DNA from: Symsagittifera roscoffensis
Lineage: Eukaryota > Xenacoelomorpha > Acoela > Convolutidae
Assembly: GCF_963678635.1 (NCBI RefSeq)
Contig: NC_087070.1
Coordinates: 19,317,318 to 19,381,317 of the forward strand
Length of the DNA stretch: 64,000 nucleotides
Direction: 5' to 3'
Under the pieces are notes generated by a model. It worked only from the letters and a program-made list of their open reading frames with translations, had not been told where the DNA came from and ran no database searches. Positions 1-12,160 of the stretch are shown here, in pieces (the stretch's first letter is position 1; the number at the start of each line of letters is the position of its first letter). Position numbers and translations under genes: made by a program.

Positions 1-2662
1 AGCTCAAGCAACCACACAACCAAATAATAATCAAAAAATTGTTCGAGTACTTTGATGAGCTCGATTTAGAATCCAAAGTTGATCGCGAAACACCGGTTCA
101 ACTCGTCTACTTACTCCTAATATATACGCGCCGAAGGTGATCAGCCTTGTATTTCAATTCTGAATGGGTGTTTGGTGTACCTAAGTCTTACTTTTTGTTC
201 CAAAGAGGGCGCCGGCTGGCATCAAAATGACTCGACACAAAAAAAAACTTGCTCGGGATGGTTCTCTAAGAATTTGATAATTAGGATGTTTATTAAAGAA
301 CTCAAATGATTCCGGAGGGTTACTTCGGCGGGTTTCCCAAAATCCACAAAATCAGTGTTTTCGCCGCGAAAAATTCTAGGATTGCACTTTTTTTTGCTTA
401 AACCAATTCAGTTGAGTGGGTCCATGTCTTTTACGTGATGAAATTGAAATTTCATGATAATTTCTTCCGCTCGGAGGATTCTTTAATTTTGGACCCTCCA
501 AATTGACAATTTAGTTTTTTTCCAAACCTCTTAACCTAAAAAAAGGATCAAGAAGTTGAGAAAAAGCGTCGGATTATAAAGATCAAAATTAGTCCGATCA
601 ATTAGTCCGATCATTTCAGTATTCTCTGAGAAATCTACAAAAACATGTTTTCTAAATTGGCTTTCTTTCACTAGCTATATAAATTTTTAGAAATTTTTTT
701 CACAATTCTTGTTGAAAGTGCTTAAACCTAATTGAACCGACTGCAGTAACCTATACAGTACTGTAAAAATGCAAAAAAAAATGGACGAATTTGGGTTTAG
801 AAACCAAAAGTAGTTCAAAAACTCTCGATTCTTTACCCTCCAATTTTTTACTCTTCTGATTTTAAAGTCTCAATCTTTGTCTACAGAGCTACTCGGATGG
901 TTGGTTCAAAATTGTTGTTATAATGGACCTCGGTTTCTAAGCTCGTCTTAACACAGAAACTTTTTATTGCATTTTCTCGAAAATCTTCAAATTTTGATCT
1001 TCGAAACATATTAACGAAATTCAAAAAATCGCAAAAAAAATTAGTCGAAAAAAACTATTCTTTCAATTTTTCTTTATTTCTTTCTCGGCGCAGATTCTTT
1101 TATTATAGGGATTGAATTGTATAGTAGTTCACTGCAAAGATGCTTTCAGTTGTTTGGAAAAAATTAAGATATCCATAGATTTCGAAACAGTTGAGTCGAA
1201 AATTGGTACTTTTCGACAAAATTTGGGACATTCGGGTCTAGTGTGGGGTTAGGTGAAATATAACACGGGTAATAACTTATTGCTAGCAGTTTTTGATTTA
1301 ACTATACTCTGATTTTGACCAAAATATCCATATTAAGGCCCTTAACACTAAAACTTGGTTTCTGCTTTTTCTGTACGGCACCACTGTACGGCATCTGTAA
1401 ATTCATTTTTTGACTTCGGCAACCTACTGTATGGCCCATGATATAACCCGTTGGCATTAAAACACGTACATGGCCGTCTTCTGCTCGAGGTTGCGTACTG
1501 ATTGTTTCAAAAATCGCTTTCGTAAGAGTGCTTTTATTGTAAAATTAGTGCTTTCTATTACTGTAAATTTGGAGATATTGGCCCAACCCTTTTACTGATG
1601 TCTGTTAGTGTTAAATTTGGAGATATTGACCCAACGCTTCCAGTACTGCCCTAGGACGCTTCTATAGTAGGCACAAACAGATATGCCATAGGTCGCCAGG
1701 GCTTTATAACCTATTCCTCCAGTCTGTATGCACTTTGAAATTTCATCTTTATTGAAATCGACCTTGAATTTTCATCTTTATTGGAATCGACCCTAGCCCT
1801 GAATGAGTTTGTAGTTTTTGTGCATTTCAATTTAGGTTAGTTCAGGTGCGAATTGAACAACACTGTCGATGTTGGGACAAATCCAAGGTATACAAACTGG
1901 TTTACATAATCAGTTGTCGCGAAAAACTTGAGCTTGACATAGTCAAATCGAATTTTTAAAAACTATCATTCGCTCCAAAAAACAAGATAAAACTTTAGGA
2001 TATGAGCGACTGGCACGTGTCTTAAATAGGCCCGTCCAGAAGCGCAAATAAGGCATTACACGGAGACGGAGCAGAGAAAAAGTACCTTTTGACGACTGGA
2101 TGACATCAGTTAACCTAACTCTACTTGTTTTTCACCATCTCGACCTAGCCAGTTGATTTTTAGATTCCAATTTTTTCAGGTACGTTTATTAACTAACCTT
2201 CATATTGCCAATTTTAGTCCATCAGCGAAGTAAATTTTATTCAGCGTCTGCTTTTATGCAAAAATAACCTCATAACGGGACGACTGTTTTTCTTGCAATC
2301 GGCTGTTCTGTGTGTTGAAGCTTGTTTTTTTGTCAGAATGGCCCATTTCGTATTTCTCAGAAACGTTTTAGTCCAAACCAAATTGTTAATTATTTGAAAA
2401 TTTGGAACTTTCGGAGCTTCCTTTTGACTTCAGTTTCGACATTAACTTTTTATTTTTGGCGTGCGCCGGAAGATTAGCTGTGCCATCCGGGGAAATGGCA
2501 CTAACTCACCGGAGAGCCCCATCAATGTCCCCATTGAACGCATATGTCCGGTTTATCATCATAATTCTACTATAAAAATTACAAACCACATCAGAAACTA
2601 AAGTTTATCTACGTTAACTCAACTCAGCGCGTGTCCCTAATGGCATCATACTACATCTTCAC
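1..2662. repeat. 2.66 kb direct repeat, unit 1
   Basis: This non-coding AT-rich block is repeated almost exactly at 3199-5861, so the period is about 3198 bp. Only about 20 substitutions and short indels are visible between the copies, for example at 206, 225, 270 and 1479, giving roughly 99 % identity. No long ORF is conserved in either unit. The window starts at the same base as the unit 2 junction, so the array may extend upstream. A diverged relic of its 2050-2280 part lies at 18565-18775, so this is a family of dispersed repeats rather than a single local duplication. Confidence 0.93.
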
Positions 2663-3198
2663 AGAGGACTTGCTACGTCTTGACTTAAGCTTTCGTATAA
2701 TAGCCGTGCTAATCCCAGGAATGTTAGTCGCTTCTCCTAACGAGTCCTTTTGTTCCATGTCCTATGATGAGTGAGGTTACGAAAAGATTTTGACGACAGT
2801 GCACAAGTCCAAAAAGAACTCATGCGGGTCAAGACTCAATTCTTGTAAAATTGAAAAAACGTAGTCTCTGAGAATTTCTATGAACGATTCAGCTAGGGTT
2901 AATCACTGAGTCTGCACAGTCTGGGCATGAAGTTGATTCCGCTTAAATTCTTAATTAATAATAATAGTCCAAATTATAAAAACAACTTAGCCAACACACA
3001 TAATAACAATCAACAAAAAGAACAACAAACCCAATAGGTGATAGCGATCTCTCATATCAGTATCGAATTACTGCTGTAAATTTATCAAATCTCAGCCTTG
3101 TTTGAAATCGAGCAAATTTTCAGAAAGGTTTCCTAAAATCTATTGTTCTTCTCTAAACCTCTATGTTTTCCCAGATTGCCCGAGCTGTCTTAATAAGT
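2663..3198. other. Spacer present only in repeat unit 1
   Basis: These 536 bases complete the 3.2 kb period in unit 1 but are missing after unit 2, which breaks off at 5861. I see no ORF, RNA gene or inverted repeat here. If the array is tandem, this is the end of the unit, and unit 2 was truncated by whatever brought in the sequence after 5862. Confidence 0.6.
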
Positions 3199-5861
3199 AG
3201 CTCAAGCAACCACACAACCAAATAATAATCAAAAAATTGTTCGAGTACTTTGATGAGCTCGATTTAGAATCCAAAGTTGATCGCGAAACACCGGTTCAAC
3301 TCGTCTACTTACTCCTAATATATACGCGCCGAAGGTGATCAGCCTTGTATTTCAATTCTGAATGGGTGTTTGGTGTACCTAAGTTTTACTTTTTGTTCCA
3401 AAGAGGTCGCCGGCTGGCATCAAAATGACTCGACACAAAAAAAAACTTACTCGGGATGGTTCTCTAAGAATTTGATAATTAGGATGTTTATTAAAGAACT
3501 CAAATGATTCCGGAGGGTTACTTCGGCGGGTTTCCCAAAATCCACAAAATCAGTGTTTTCGCCGCGAAAAATTTTAGGATTGCACTTTTTTTTTGCTTAA
3601 ACCAATTCAGTTGAGCGGGTCCATGTCTTTTACGTGATGAAATTGAAATTTCATGATAATTTCTTCCGCTCGGAGGATTCTTTAATTTTGGACCCTCCAA
3701 ATTGACAATTTAGTTTTTTTCCAAACCTCTTAACCTAAAAAAAGGATCAAAAAGTTGAGAAAAAGCGTCGGATTATAAAGATCAAAATTAGTCCGATCAA
3801 TTAGTCCGATCAATTCAGTATTCTCTGAGAAATCTACAAAAACATGTTTTCTAAATTGGCTTTCTTTCACTAGCTATATAAATTTTTAGAAATTTTTTTC
3901 ACAATTCTTGTTGAAAGTGCTTAAACCTAATTGAACCGACTGCAGTAACCTATACAGTACTGTAAAATAGCAAAAAAAAATGGACGAAGTTGGGTTTAGA
4001 AACCAAAAGTAGTTCAAAAACTCTCGATTCTTTACCCTCCAATTTTTTACTCTTCTGATTTTAAAGTCTCAATCTTTGTCTACAGAGCTACTCGGATGGT
4101 TGGTTCAAAATTGTTGTTATAATGGACCTCGGTTTCTAAGCTCGTCTTAACACAGAAACTTTTTATTGCATTTTCTCGAAAATCTTCAAATTTTGATCTT
4201 CGAAACATATTAACGAAATTCAAAAAATCGCAAAAAAAATTAGTCGAAAAAAACTATTCTTTCAATTTTTCTTTATTTCTTTCTCGGCGCAGATTCTTTT
4301 ATTATAGGGATTGAATTGTATAGTAGTTCACTGCAAAGATGCTTTCAGCTGTTTGGAAAAAATTAAGATATCCATAGGTTTCGAAACAGTTGAGTCGAAA
4401 ATTGGTACTTTTCGACAAAATTTGGGACATTCGGGTCTAGTGTGGGGTTAGGTGAAATATAACACGGGTAATAACTTATTGCTAGCAGTTTTTGATTTAA
4501 CTATACTCTGATTTTGACCAAAATATCCATATTAAGGCCCTTAACACTAAAACTTGGTTTCTGCTTTTTCTGTACGGCACCACTGTACGGCATCTGTAAA
4601 TTCATTTTTTGACTTCGGCAACCTACTGTATGGCCCATGATATAACCCGTTGGCATTAAAACACGTACATGGCCGTCTGCTGCTGGAGGTTGCGTACTGA
4701 TTGTTTCAAAAATCGCTTTCGTAAGAGTGCTTTTATTGTAAAATTAGTGCTTTCTATTACTGTAAATTTGGAGATATTGGCCCAACCCTTTTACTGATGT
4801 CTGTTAGTGTTAAATTTGGAGATATTGACCCAACGCTTCCAGTACTGCCCTAGGACGCTTCTATAGTAGGCACAAACAGATATGCCATAGGTCGCCAGGG
4901 CTTTATAACCTATTCCTCCAGTCTGTATGCACTTTGAAATTTCATCTTTATTGAAATCGACCTTGAATTTTCATCTTTATTGGAATCGACCCTAGCCCTG
5001 AATGAGTTTGTAGTTTTTGTGCATTTCAATTTAGGTTAGTTCAGGTGCGAATTGAACAACACTGTCGATGTTGGGACAAATCCAAGGTATACAAACTGGT
5101 TTACATAATCAGTTGTCGCGAAAAACTTGAGCTTGACATAGTCAAATCGAATTTTTAAAAACTATCATTCGCTCCAAAAAACAAGATAAAACTTTAGGAT
5201 ATGAGCGACTGGCACGTGTCCTAAATAGGCCCGTCCAGAAGCGCAAATAAGGCATTACACGGAGACGGAGCAGAGAAAAAGTACCTTTTGACGGCTGGAT
5301 GACATCAGTTAACCTAACTCTACTTGTTTTTCACCATCTCGACCTAGCCAGTTGATTTTTAGATTCCAATTTTTTCAGGTACGTTTATTAACTAACCTTC
5401 ATATTGCCAATTTTAGTCCATCAGCGAAGTAAATTTTATTCAGCGTCTGCTTTTATGCAAAAATAACCTCATAACGGGACGACTGTTTTTCTTGCAATCG
5501 GCTGTTCTGTGTGTTGAAGCTTGTTTTTTTGTCAGAATGGCCCATTTCGTATTTCTCAGAAACGTTTTAGTCCAAACTAAATTGTTAATTATTTGAAAAT
5601 TTGGAACTTTCGGAGCTTCCTTTTGACTTCAGTTTCGACATTAACTTTTTATTTTTGGCGTGCGCCGGAAGATTAGCTGTGCCATCCGGGGAAATGGCAC
5701 TAACTCACCGGAGAGCCCCATCAATGTCCCCATTGAACGCATATGTCCGGTTTATCATCATAATTCTACTATAAAAATTACAAACCACATCAGAAACTAA
5801 AGTTTATCTACGTTAACTCAACTCAGCGCGTGTCCCTAATGGCATCATACTACATCTTCAC
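3199..5861. repeat. 2.66 kb direct repeat, unit 2 (truncated)
   Basis: This is the second copy of the block at 1-2662. Homology starts at AGCTCAAGCAACC and stops abruptly after CTACATCTTCAC at 5861, where a 35 bp minisatellite and then the gypsy element follow. The near identity of the units implies recent duplication or gene conversion. A 60-codon ORF on the minus strand (3518-3700) exists only because of local stop-codon chance, and it is broken in unit 1. Confidence 0.93.
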
Positions 5862-5877
5862 TGCCTTCTCAAAATTG

Positions 5878-6063
5878 AGTCCTGGGATTTTAAATTAAGT
5901 ATCCAATCACCTGAAGTCCTGGGATAGTAAATTAAGTGTCCCAACACTTAGTACTGGGATAGTAAATTAAGTGTGCCGACACCTAGTCCTCGGTTAGTAA
6001 ATTACGTGTACCAACACCTAGTCCTGGGATAGTAAATTAATGTCCCAACACTTAGTCTAGGGA
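5878..6063. repeat. 35 bp minisatellite, about 5 units
   Basis: Five units of 35-36 bp follow each other, each built on AGTCCTGGGATAGTAAATTA followed by an AAGTGTCCCAACACCT-like half. Units differ by a few substitutions and small indels. The array lies between the truncated 2.66 kb repeat and the leader of the gypsy element, so it may belong to that element's untranslated end. Confidence 0.9.
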
Positions 6064-6308
6064 AGGTAAGAGGGACAATACCTGTGGAATAATGATAAAA
6101 AGAGTCATAAAGAGCTCCTCGGGAAATGAATAAAAACTAGGAAATTTAAGTTTTAACTCGGACTGTCAAATATATATTAGCGTGGAATTGTTTTAAAAAG
6201 TTTAGACTACTAAGAGAATTGTAGGTTTTCTTTTATTTTGTCGACATTTTACGTTATCAACTGTATATAGCCAGAATTGTAAATAGAGGGAAAGTGTAAA
6301 AAAAGATC
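6064..6308 (+). other. Leader before the gypsy gag-like ORF
   Basis: This is AT-rich DNA without an ORF. It would be LTR or untranslated leader of the element starting at 6309. I looked for a matching block downstream of 14463 and saw none, so an LTR cannot be assigned. Confidence 0.4.
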
Positions 6309-7200
6309 ATGAAGAGAACAAGAGTGTCGTTACCGGAACAAAACGAGGTCGGGCAGAAGCAAAGTTGCCCATCAAGACAACAGAGGCAAAAACTATCAAC
6401 AGCAAAACCGAGAACAATAAAGAGAAAAGTTTCAGTTAATAAAGTCAACACCCGAAACAACAAGGAACAGACGACTGAAGAAAAACTCACAAAAAAGAGT
6501 GCGCCCATCACGGAAGTTGATCTTGAGACGCCGGAACAGAGCACAGATGAAGTGGAAAGAAAGACAACGGATTCCATACCAGTGCCGAAAGTAGAAGAAC
6601 AACAAACAAAGACAATTGAGTTCTCGTCATTAGACAATGGAAATGAAATCACTGGCAACACACAATAAAAGACAATTTACGAACAAAGAGCACATCCTTC
6701 ATGGAGAGATTTGCAGCGATGGTCGGGATGAAACCACGAGATAAAGAGGAAGCAACAGCAGCAACCGACAAAAGCAAGACCTTTGGAACGGTTTCCACGA
6801 TAACAAAAGAGGCTGACCAAGAGAAGGAAAAGGTCACAGAGGGAACAGCGGGTCACCCAGAGAGGCATTTAGCAGAATCGAAAACACCACTAGTTGAGTT
6901 GGGGGACTTGATGCTAAAGTTAAAACAGATGGACAAAAAACTAAAATGCAATGAGGAGGACCGCCAAGATAGGAGGAAGGAGCTCCGACATAATAAAAAT
7001 GTGAAAACTGACAAATACTTTACCTTAGCGAGGGCAACTGAATAGAAGCTACAGCAGATGGCTGGAAGAGTGGAGACAACTGACAAGGAACGTGAAAAAC
7101 ATATTAGGAAAGTTATGGAGGAAATGAAAAGGCGGTATGAAACCGTAAACGACAAATTATCGAACCTGGAGACGAGAATGGACACGATGAGCAGAGACTA
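6309..7200 (+). pseudogene. Gypsy gag N-terminal region (basic, coiled coil)
   Basis: The first segment (6309-6668) is a Lys/Arg-rich 119-codon frame that begins MKRTRVSLPEQ and turns acidic near its end. A second frame (6701-7045) and a third (about 7058-7198) are rich in Lys, Glu and Asp with heptad-like spacing and look like a coiled coil. The three frames follow each other with one or two base shifts, as expected of one ancestral ORF. No capsid motif is visible yet. The start at 6309 is the first ATG after a long stop-rich leader. The link to gag rests on position. Confidence 0.6.
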
Positions 7201-7517
7201 AGCAGAAAATTCCTGTGCCATACAGTTTAAATTGGATGCGCTCTTGAGAAACACTATTGCTCAGGAAAAAAGGATAACAGACAACACGGAGAAGCAACCC
7301 GGCACAAGGCTGGATTTTGTGGAACCTCAAGGCAACTAACAGGAATCTGATTCATTGCCTCAGATCCATAACTGCATAGGATCAGGGATAACAAAAACCG
7401 CAACAAAAGGAGGATTGTCGAACTCATTAAGGATACCAAGGGATTCGGGCACACACACGAGTGTAACACCGGATGCCATGACACGGGTAAATACTTGGGA
7501 AATGATGAACAGGACAC

Positions 7518-8090
7518 TTGAAGCATTTGCCACGAGGAACACAGAGTCGAGTGACAGAGAAGGAGGCATATCGAGAAAGACCTTCAAGAAGGAGTTCAAA
7601 GGAGTTCAAAGACGAATCGGATGGTTGCGTAGAAACCTGGGTAGAGGTAATGAGACTACATCTTGAGCAAGAAAACTTGAGTGATGAAAGACAAGCATGC
7701 ACAGCGATACTAAACAATCTGGGGTGCACAGCACTGATGTGCGTGGTAGCAAAGAAGGAAGACTAACGTGACACTGCGGACAAGTTTTTTGAAATTCTGT
7801 TGAATCGCTTCGGATCCGGGACGAAGGGGCATCAATCTATGATGAGATTTGTAAAAAAGAGACAGAGAGATGACGAATCGATTAATCGGTTTCTGGCTGT
7901 CCTAGAGAGCTATCCTAGAAAAAACGATCCAGAGGAATCGACTGACAGGATAAACTTTAGCATTGCTACAAAATTCATCGATGGGTTGAAAAGTGACGAC
8001 TTAAGAACAAGTTTGGCCACATACTAGACACTATCAAAAAATAACGCACCAACTCTAGAAGAGATGAGGCAGAAGTCTAGAGAGTTATGT
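7518..8090 (+). pseudogene. Gypsy gag capsid-like region
   Basis: Two adjoining frames (7518-7766 and 7800-8027) give an alpha-helical stretch with the pattern W-x6-HLEQENL, then NNLGCTAL, then LNRFGSGTKGHQSMMRFVKKRQ and ESINRFLAVLESY. This spacing of a helical block followed by F-x6-Q-x7-V-x2-F is typical of the retrotransposon gag family. An internal stop near 7764 and another at 8025 break it. It precedes the zinc-knuckle segment, as in a normal gag. Function in life would be assembly of the cytoplasmic capsid-like particle. Confidence 0.7.
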
Positions 8091-8140
8091 TAATGAAACC
8101 AAATAATTAATCATTTTCAGACAGTGGAAATCTGCAAAGG

Positions 8141-8626
8141 GTGAGTCAACAAAAAAGGTCGACATGGTCGCCAAGAGACGACATGGACAGGCGAAGGTCA
8201 TGTGCGGAATGTGGATTGGCTGATCATCACGTAGCGTATTGCACCACTTACAAACAAGGGATGAAAAGCTTGGGATATACACCAGATGAAGATGACATGT
8301 GTCAGATGGAAGAACATGAGTTCTACAGTAAATTGATCATCAAGATAGGCTCGAGCTGTTTTTTGTGCAGTCAAATAACTCAAATTAAGATGGATTGTCG
8401 CCTGTTTTGGGAAGCATTGAAGAATCAAAATCACCCAAATCACAAACTAGCACTTGCCGCTGTGCAAACTACTAGGAAAAGGCAAGCTGAGATTGAGTTG
8501 CAGAACAAGGACGTGATAAGTAGTCAGCTATCGACGAAATCAGTGAAGGCAGTGACCAAAGAAAGAGAGATGCCGAGGAGGTTCACTGGCAATAAACTAC
8601 GAAAAGGCGGCAGCAGAAGCTATTAA
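8141..8626 (+). pseudogene. Gypsy nucleocapsid-like zinc-binding region
   Basis: A 161-codon frame has two cysteine clusters. The first (CAECGLADHHVAYC) carries Cys, Cys, His and Cys in a knuckle-like spacing. The second is CFLC followed by DC ten residues later. In a CX2CX4HX4C knuckle the histidine position is occupied by Gln (codon CAA), a one-base change from His. The region lies between the capsid-like part and the protease, as expected for the RNA-binding end of gag. The rest is Lys/Gln-rich. Probable loss of one zinc ligand fits a dead copy. Confidence 0.65.
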
Positions 8627-8774
8627 CAAAAAAGAACAAGACTTAGCGACATAAGAGATCGAACAAAGGCTGAAGCGGGAAATAGAAAGACAGCAAAGAA
8701 ACGAGAGGCTTTTAGCGGCAAGGTTAGAATCCGAGACAGGCGACCATCTGAAGATCAGGGACCTCTGCAACACC

Positions 8775-9798
8775 TTGAAATTGGGGAATGGAAAACCCTT
8801 TGGGATCACAAAGATTGGGGCGAGAATCATATCAATAATCACCGTCGGCGGCCACCAGATAACAAGGAATCTAAGCGAACCAAGTGATCAAACACTGATG
8901 CACATAGATGTATATTCTGACTATTTGCGCACAGGCAGCCCACAGACTCCGCCAAGAGCTCTTAGAGCGTTACTGATGAGAAGTGGCGGAAAATCAATAA
9001 GGGTAGACAGAAGATACACGGAAGCCTATCGTCCACACGAGGTCATGCTAAACATAAATACAAAAAATATCTATACGAAGACAATCATAACGTGTGAAAA
9101 GGACATTTTAGGTCAAATCTATGTCGGCCGAGAGGATTTCAGGGTGAGGTCGATTGGGCATTGCGCCTTGCTAGTGAAAGACGCCATACACTTGGGAACA
9201 GAAGCAGATGTGTCCGCACATGTACTGGATAATTACGGAAAGAGAACCCCATTGAAAGGAATATTGGACACGAGAGCTGTCTTGAGCGTGATACCAGTAG
9301 TAACATCATGGAGACGGTTGGGTTTGACAAAGAGGTCTGATAGACTCCGGAATCCGGCGGTCAGCCGCAAACAAAGGGGCGCTAAGGGTCCTTGGAAGAA
9401 CACCAATAATAGCCTTGCATCTGGAGGACCGCAACTGTGGACGAGTTTTTTGGGTAGTGGAGATCCCAGATGAGTCAGATCAATTCATTTTAGGCAGAGA
9501 TTTTATGAGAAACTTTGATGTAACGACTGACCTTAACAATGCGATGTTCATGATTCAAACTCCGGAAAGGAACTACGTAATATATTTGGTAAATTTTTTA
9601 ATGACGAAGGAGAATAAAGCTCCAGTTTTCTTCAGTAGGAGAGTGAGGTTGAAAGCAAAAGAGGCTGCAATAGTAAGTTTGAGAATGAAGAACTATAATG
9701 AACTCAGTGAAAAGAAGCAGGTAGGTATAGTACCGAATCCGAATAGCCAAAGTGCTGCTATTTTGGGAAGATCAATGAATACTCTTGATATACCATAG
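8775..9798 (+). pseudogene. Gypsy aspartic protease region
   Basis: The frame 8775-9473 holds LKGILDTRAVLSVIP, which matches the retropepsin active-site block LDTGA with Gly replaced by Arg. The frame then shifts, and 9415-9798 contains FILGRDFMRNFDV, the hydrophobic ILG block of the C-terminal half of the same fold. Retropepsins cleave the gag-pol precursor. The Gly to Arg change in DTG should destroy activity. The N-terminal 150 residues upstream of the motif have no recognisable domain. Confidence 0.75.
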
Positions 9799-9999
9799 AT
9801 TTGGAAATTTACAAACCGGTAGTACCAAAAATTGAACACTTAACGGGGAAAACAACAGCTTGAAGCAATCAACGACGTGCTAGATAGGAATCAGGACAAT
9901 TTTTCTAGACATAAGGCGGAAATCGGGTGTTGTAACTTCGTTGAACATGAAATAGAACTAGAAGAGTAGGCGGTACCGTATAGGGAGGGGGCGAGGCGC

Positions 10000-10953
10000 A
10001 TGACCTCAATCATATCGAACGCATCTAGAAAAGAGATAGAAATGTTACTAGAGGATGATATGATAGAGCCATCCAAATCACCGCGGGCGTGTGGAGTAGT
10101 GATGGCCAGAAAGAAAGGAGATCAACTGAAATTTTGTGGTTACTTTCAATGTCTGAACTCCGTCACGGTGAAGGTTGCCTATCCCATACCGAGAATAGGT
10201 AAAAGCCTTTCAAATTTGGGGGATGCAAAATTTTATTACAACTCTTGATCTGGGGTTGGCTTTTTGGCAAATACCACTTAGGAAACAAGACAGAGGCAAA
10301 ACTGGGTTCGCTTGCGAGCTGGGACTGGTCCTATGGAAGAGGATGCCCTTTCACCTGTGCAATGCAACAGCCACATTTCAGTGATTGATGGCATAGGCAT
10401 TAACAAGTGTAACGAAGAATTATGGTAACTTGGTTATGTGGACGACGTGGTGATTGCGACGCCAATTCTTGAGGAGCACATCGAGCGACTGGACGAGGTA
10501 CTTGCACGCAGGAAGAGGGCAGGATTGAAATGTAAACCCTCGAGATATGAAACCTTGAAAGATTCGATAAAATACCTCGGGAGAATGGTAGACAAACGTG
10601 GCATCCGACCAAACCCAAATGCGGTAGAAGCAGTTCCGACTTGGAAGTTACCGAAGACTGAACATCACTTGAGGAGCTTTCATGGTTTCGCCAAATACTA
10701 CAAAGAATTCATCAAGGGTTACACGGACAATGTATATCCGATGCAGCAGCTCATGAGACTCAAAGGCAAGAAACTCATGTGTAACAATGCTGCGAAGGAA
10801 TCATTTCAGAGCATAAAAAAAGAGTTATGTGAAGCCCCTGTATTAGGCATGCCTACGGTGAAAGGCACGTACGTCCTAGATACAGATGCATCGGTGGTTG
10901 CGTCTCTGGCACACTCCACCAAGAACAAAAATAGAACGGCAAAACTGTCTTGA
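10000..10953 (+). pseudogene. Gypsy reverse transcriptase
   Basis: Three frames read through the Ty3-type RT. Finger motifs EIEMLLEDDMIEPSKSP and GVVMARKKG lie at 10030-10120. Motif A (TLDLGLAFWQIP) is at about 10231-10266. An FHLCNATATFQ block follows at about 10350, with FGL changed to FHL. The YVDD catalytic motif is at 10435-10446. KYLGRMVDKRGIRP and GFAKYYKEFI come next, then the connection region. Stops and shifts occur near 10246, 10384 and 10425. The catalytic aspartates are intact, but the ORF is not. In a live element this enzyme copies the genomic RNA in the particle. Confidence 0.9.
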
Positions 10954-11291
10954 GACCAATAACATACGGAAGCAAAGTCTTGAGCGACACGGAAATGAAG
11001 TACGGGGCACCCAAGGCGGAAATTTTTACGGTAATCACCTTCGTGGAAAGGTACAGGGCGCATCTGGGATTTGAGCCATTTAAACTACGGGTCGACAACA
11101 GGGCACTCTCTTGGCAGAAAACGTACTCAATGGACCAAAGTTACATGGAGAGATGGGTAGTGCGACTAGATGATTACATCATGATAATTGAGCACAGGAA
11201 AGGGATAAGCACCAAAATACCGGCAGCTTCAGTAAGAAAACGGAATTCTACGAGTGGCAAGAGCAGAGGGAAGCTAATATGCCTGAAATAA
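10950..11291 (+). pseudogene. Gypsy RNase H region
   Basis: This 113-codon frame reads RPITYGSKVLSDTEMKYGA, then KAEIFTVITFVERYRAHL and FKLRVDNRALSW, the standard succession of the Ty3-type RNase H tail after RT. The first catalytic Asp (LDTDASV, about 10877) is encoded in the preceding frame, so the domain spans a frameshift near 10950. The end (EHRKGISTKIPAASV) corresponds to the usual HxxxDxLSR block but is degraded. The enzyme would remove RNA from RNA:DNA hybrids. Confidence 0.85.
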
Positions 11292-11299
11292 GAGATTGA

Positions 11300-12160
11300 T
11301 TTTCGTTCATGGACAAGGAAACATATGAAGTTTACCACTCAAGAGATGGCTCGACAGGTCAGGTAAACCGATCGGAGATCACCCTGAATTACCCACCGAG
11401 CACTCACTAAAAAGACAAACAGGGAAGCCGGTGTAAATTCTGCTCTAGTCAAATCTAGTCAGAGATACGTTGAAGGCGAAAGCAATGGTAGGACAGGATA
11501 TAATGAGATTGCTTCAGAAACTGGCCGACATCAAACCCGTGGACTCAAGCAGGAAGGATGCTTATCCAGAATTCACATCAATGAGAAGGACAATAGTGGG
11601 CTTGCGTGACCAAACTCATTGAAGAATGAAGATATGGAGAGCAAAGAGGTGGTACGGACACTAGGCGAGAAGATTCAGGAGGAAATACTCAAGCAAACAA
11701 CGCTACGGAGGAAAAAAGTGCCGTTTCAAGAGGAAGCTGAAGAACTCGGACTAGATCAAGAATTCGGGGAGTGACTGTTGAATGGCAAGGCTGCTCTCCG
11801 AAAATTAGCTCTCCGAAAATTTGTCCGGAGAGCTAGAAAAATGGGACGAGAACTCGTTTATCGAATCTTCCATCAAGGGTTACGCGGACAAGGTACATCC
11901 GATGCAGCAGCTCATGAGATACAAAGGCAAGAAATTCATGTGTAACAATGCTGCGAAGGAATCACTTCAGAGCATAAAAAAGAGTTATGCTCTTTCTTAT
12001 GCTCTGACAGAACATTATTGGTGGAACCATGGAAACTCCTCAAGTGATGTTCAGTCTTCGATAACTTCCAGGTCAGAAATTCTACAAGACAGTTTGTGCA
12101 CGATATTATCACAAGAAAAAAGAAGAAATCAGGACAGGGAAATGCATATGGACCCCTCGT
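11300..12160. other. Rearranged linker with direct plus inverted copies of RT
   Basis: The segment 11871-11989 is a direct, diverged copy of 10710-10829, the RT connection region. It is followed at about 12026-12070 by an inverted copy of about 10642-10695. As a result IKGYADKVHPMQQLM reappears on the + strand while LSKTEHHLRSFHG reads on the minus strand. The rest of the stretch is stop-rich remains of the acidic linker between RNase H and integrase. A template switch during reverse transcription, or later rearrangement, would explain it. Confidence 0.8.

Noticed and set aside
3518-3700. 60-codon ORF in repeat unit 2
   Set aside because: Interrupted by substitutions in unit 1 and with no recognisable domain.
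6257-6661. 134-codon minus-strand ORF opposite the gypsy gag start
   Set aside because: Antisense shadow of the 6309-6668 frame, Ser/Phe-rich and without motifs.
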